A stretch of DNA of 64,000 nucleotides from positions 62,001 through 126,000 of the forward strand of contig NZ_SELG01000031.1 of assembly GCF_007845635.1 (NCBI RefSeq). Reading direction: 5' to 3'. This DNA is from Apibacter muscae. Lineage in GTDB: Bacteria; Bacteroidota; Bacteroidia; Flavobacteriales; Weeksellaceae. Shown here one piece after another: positions 63,980 to 64,000 of this stretch (position 1 is the stretch's first letter; every line of letters starts with the position of its first letter). The notes beneath the pieces were generated by a model, which ran no database searches, was not told where the DNA came from, and saw only the letters and a program-made list of their open reading frames with translations. Made by a program: the position numbers and the translations under genes.

Positions 63980-64000
63980 TTTTTATTTTTTTATCCACAT

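Noticed and set aside
1-64000. tRNA genes, rRNA genes or CRISPR arrays
   Set aside because: No cloverleaf, rRNA segment or regularly spaced repeat was recognised in any intergenic gap.

Overview
This 64 kb window is a low-GC (roughly 30 percent by eye) chromosomal segment of a member of the Bacteroidota, order Flavobacteriales. The evidence is TAnnTTTG-type promoter boxes with little sign of Shine-Dalgarno use, an exosortase F (XrtF) pair, a fused MoaC-MoaB enzyme, a metal RND pump fused to its TolC-like partner, and a SpoIIM / MoxR / DUF58 operon. A small Weeksellaceae genome of the Apibacter type would fit (low GC, nitrate reduction, cytochrome bd), but that is a guess from gene content. 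No tRNA, rRNA or CRISPR array was seen.

Layout. 1-2.2 kb: start of dnaN, an IS982-family element whose transposase carries one premature stop, then rpsO. 2.2-4.4 kb: pnp. 4.4-7.1 kb: a small accessory patch with a MORN-type lipoprotein beside a predicted Cys-His amidase (candidate immunity/effector pair), and a macrodomain protein beside a frameshifted RNA 2'-phosphotransferase. 7.2-10.0 kb: an SBF-like transporter and a PutP-type symporter. 10.1-13.7 kb: XrtF with its associated protein, RlmB, a very AT-rich membrane protein and a DUF721 protein. 13.8-19.6 kb: M1 aminopeptidase, dihydrofolate reductase, a lipoprotein, a CD225-like protein, a Gfo/Idh/MocA oxidoreductase and an RDD protein. 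19.7-30.6 kb: one long plus-strand operon (SpoIIM, membrane protein, DUF4129, DUF4350, MoxR, DUF58, ABC ATPase, membrane protein, histidine kinase, TrmN6). 30.6-34.5 kb: YraN, DUF2809 and a RecB/AddA-like helicase-nuclease.

34.6-51.3 kb is the main feature: about 16.7 kb of nineteen same-strand genes forming a nearly self-contained molybdenum and nitrate island. In transcription order it encodes an Rrf2 regulator, two NarK-type transporters, a cytochrome b-like membrane subunit, a NarB/NasC-like molybdoenzyme, a four-cluster Fe-S protein, a Tat-type Rieske protein, a small membrane protein, MoaA, MoeA, a ModE-like regulator, MobA, MoaD, a MoeB-rhodanese fusion, MoaE, a MOSC protein, the MoaC-MoaB fusion and ModABC. 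It can import molybdate, build the cofactor, import nitrate and reduce it, apparently with quinol electrons. No nitrite reductase is in view. Directly upstream lies cydAB, so two terminal reductases for low oxygen sit side by side.

54.2-64 kb: EngB, an alpha/beta hydrolase, a divalent-metal efflux operon (His-rich small protein, cytochrome b561-like protein, RND-TolC fusion, membrane fusion lipoprotein) and an exopolysaccharide sugar transferase at the right edge.
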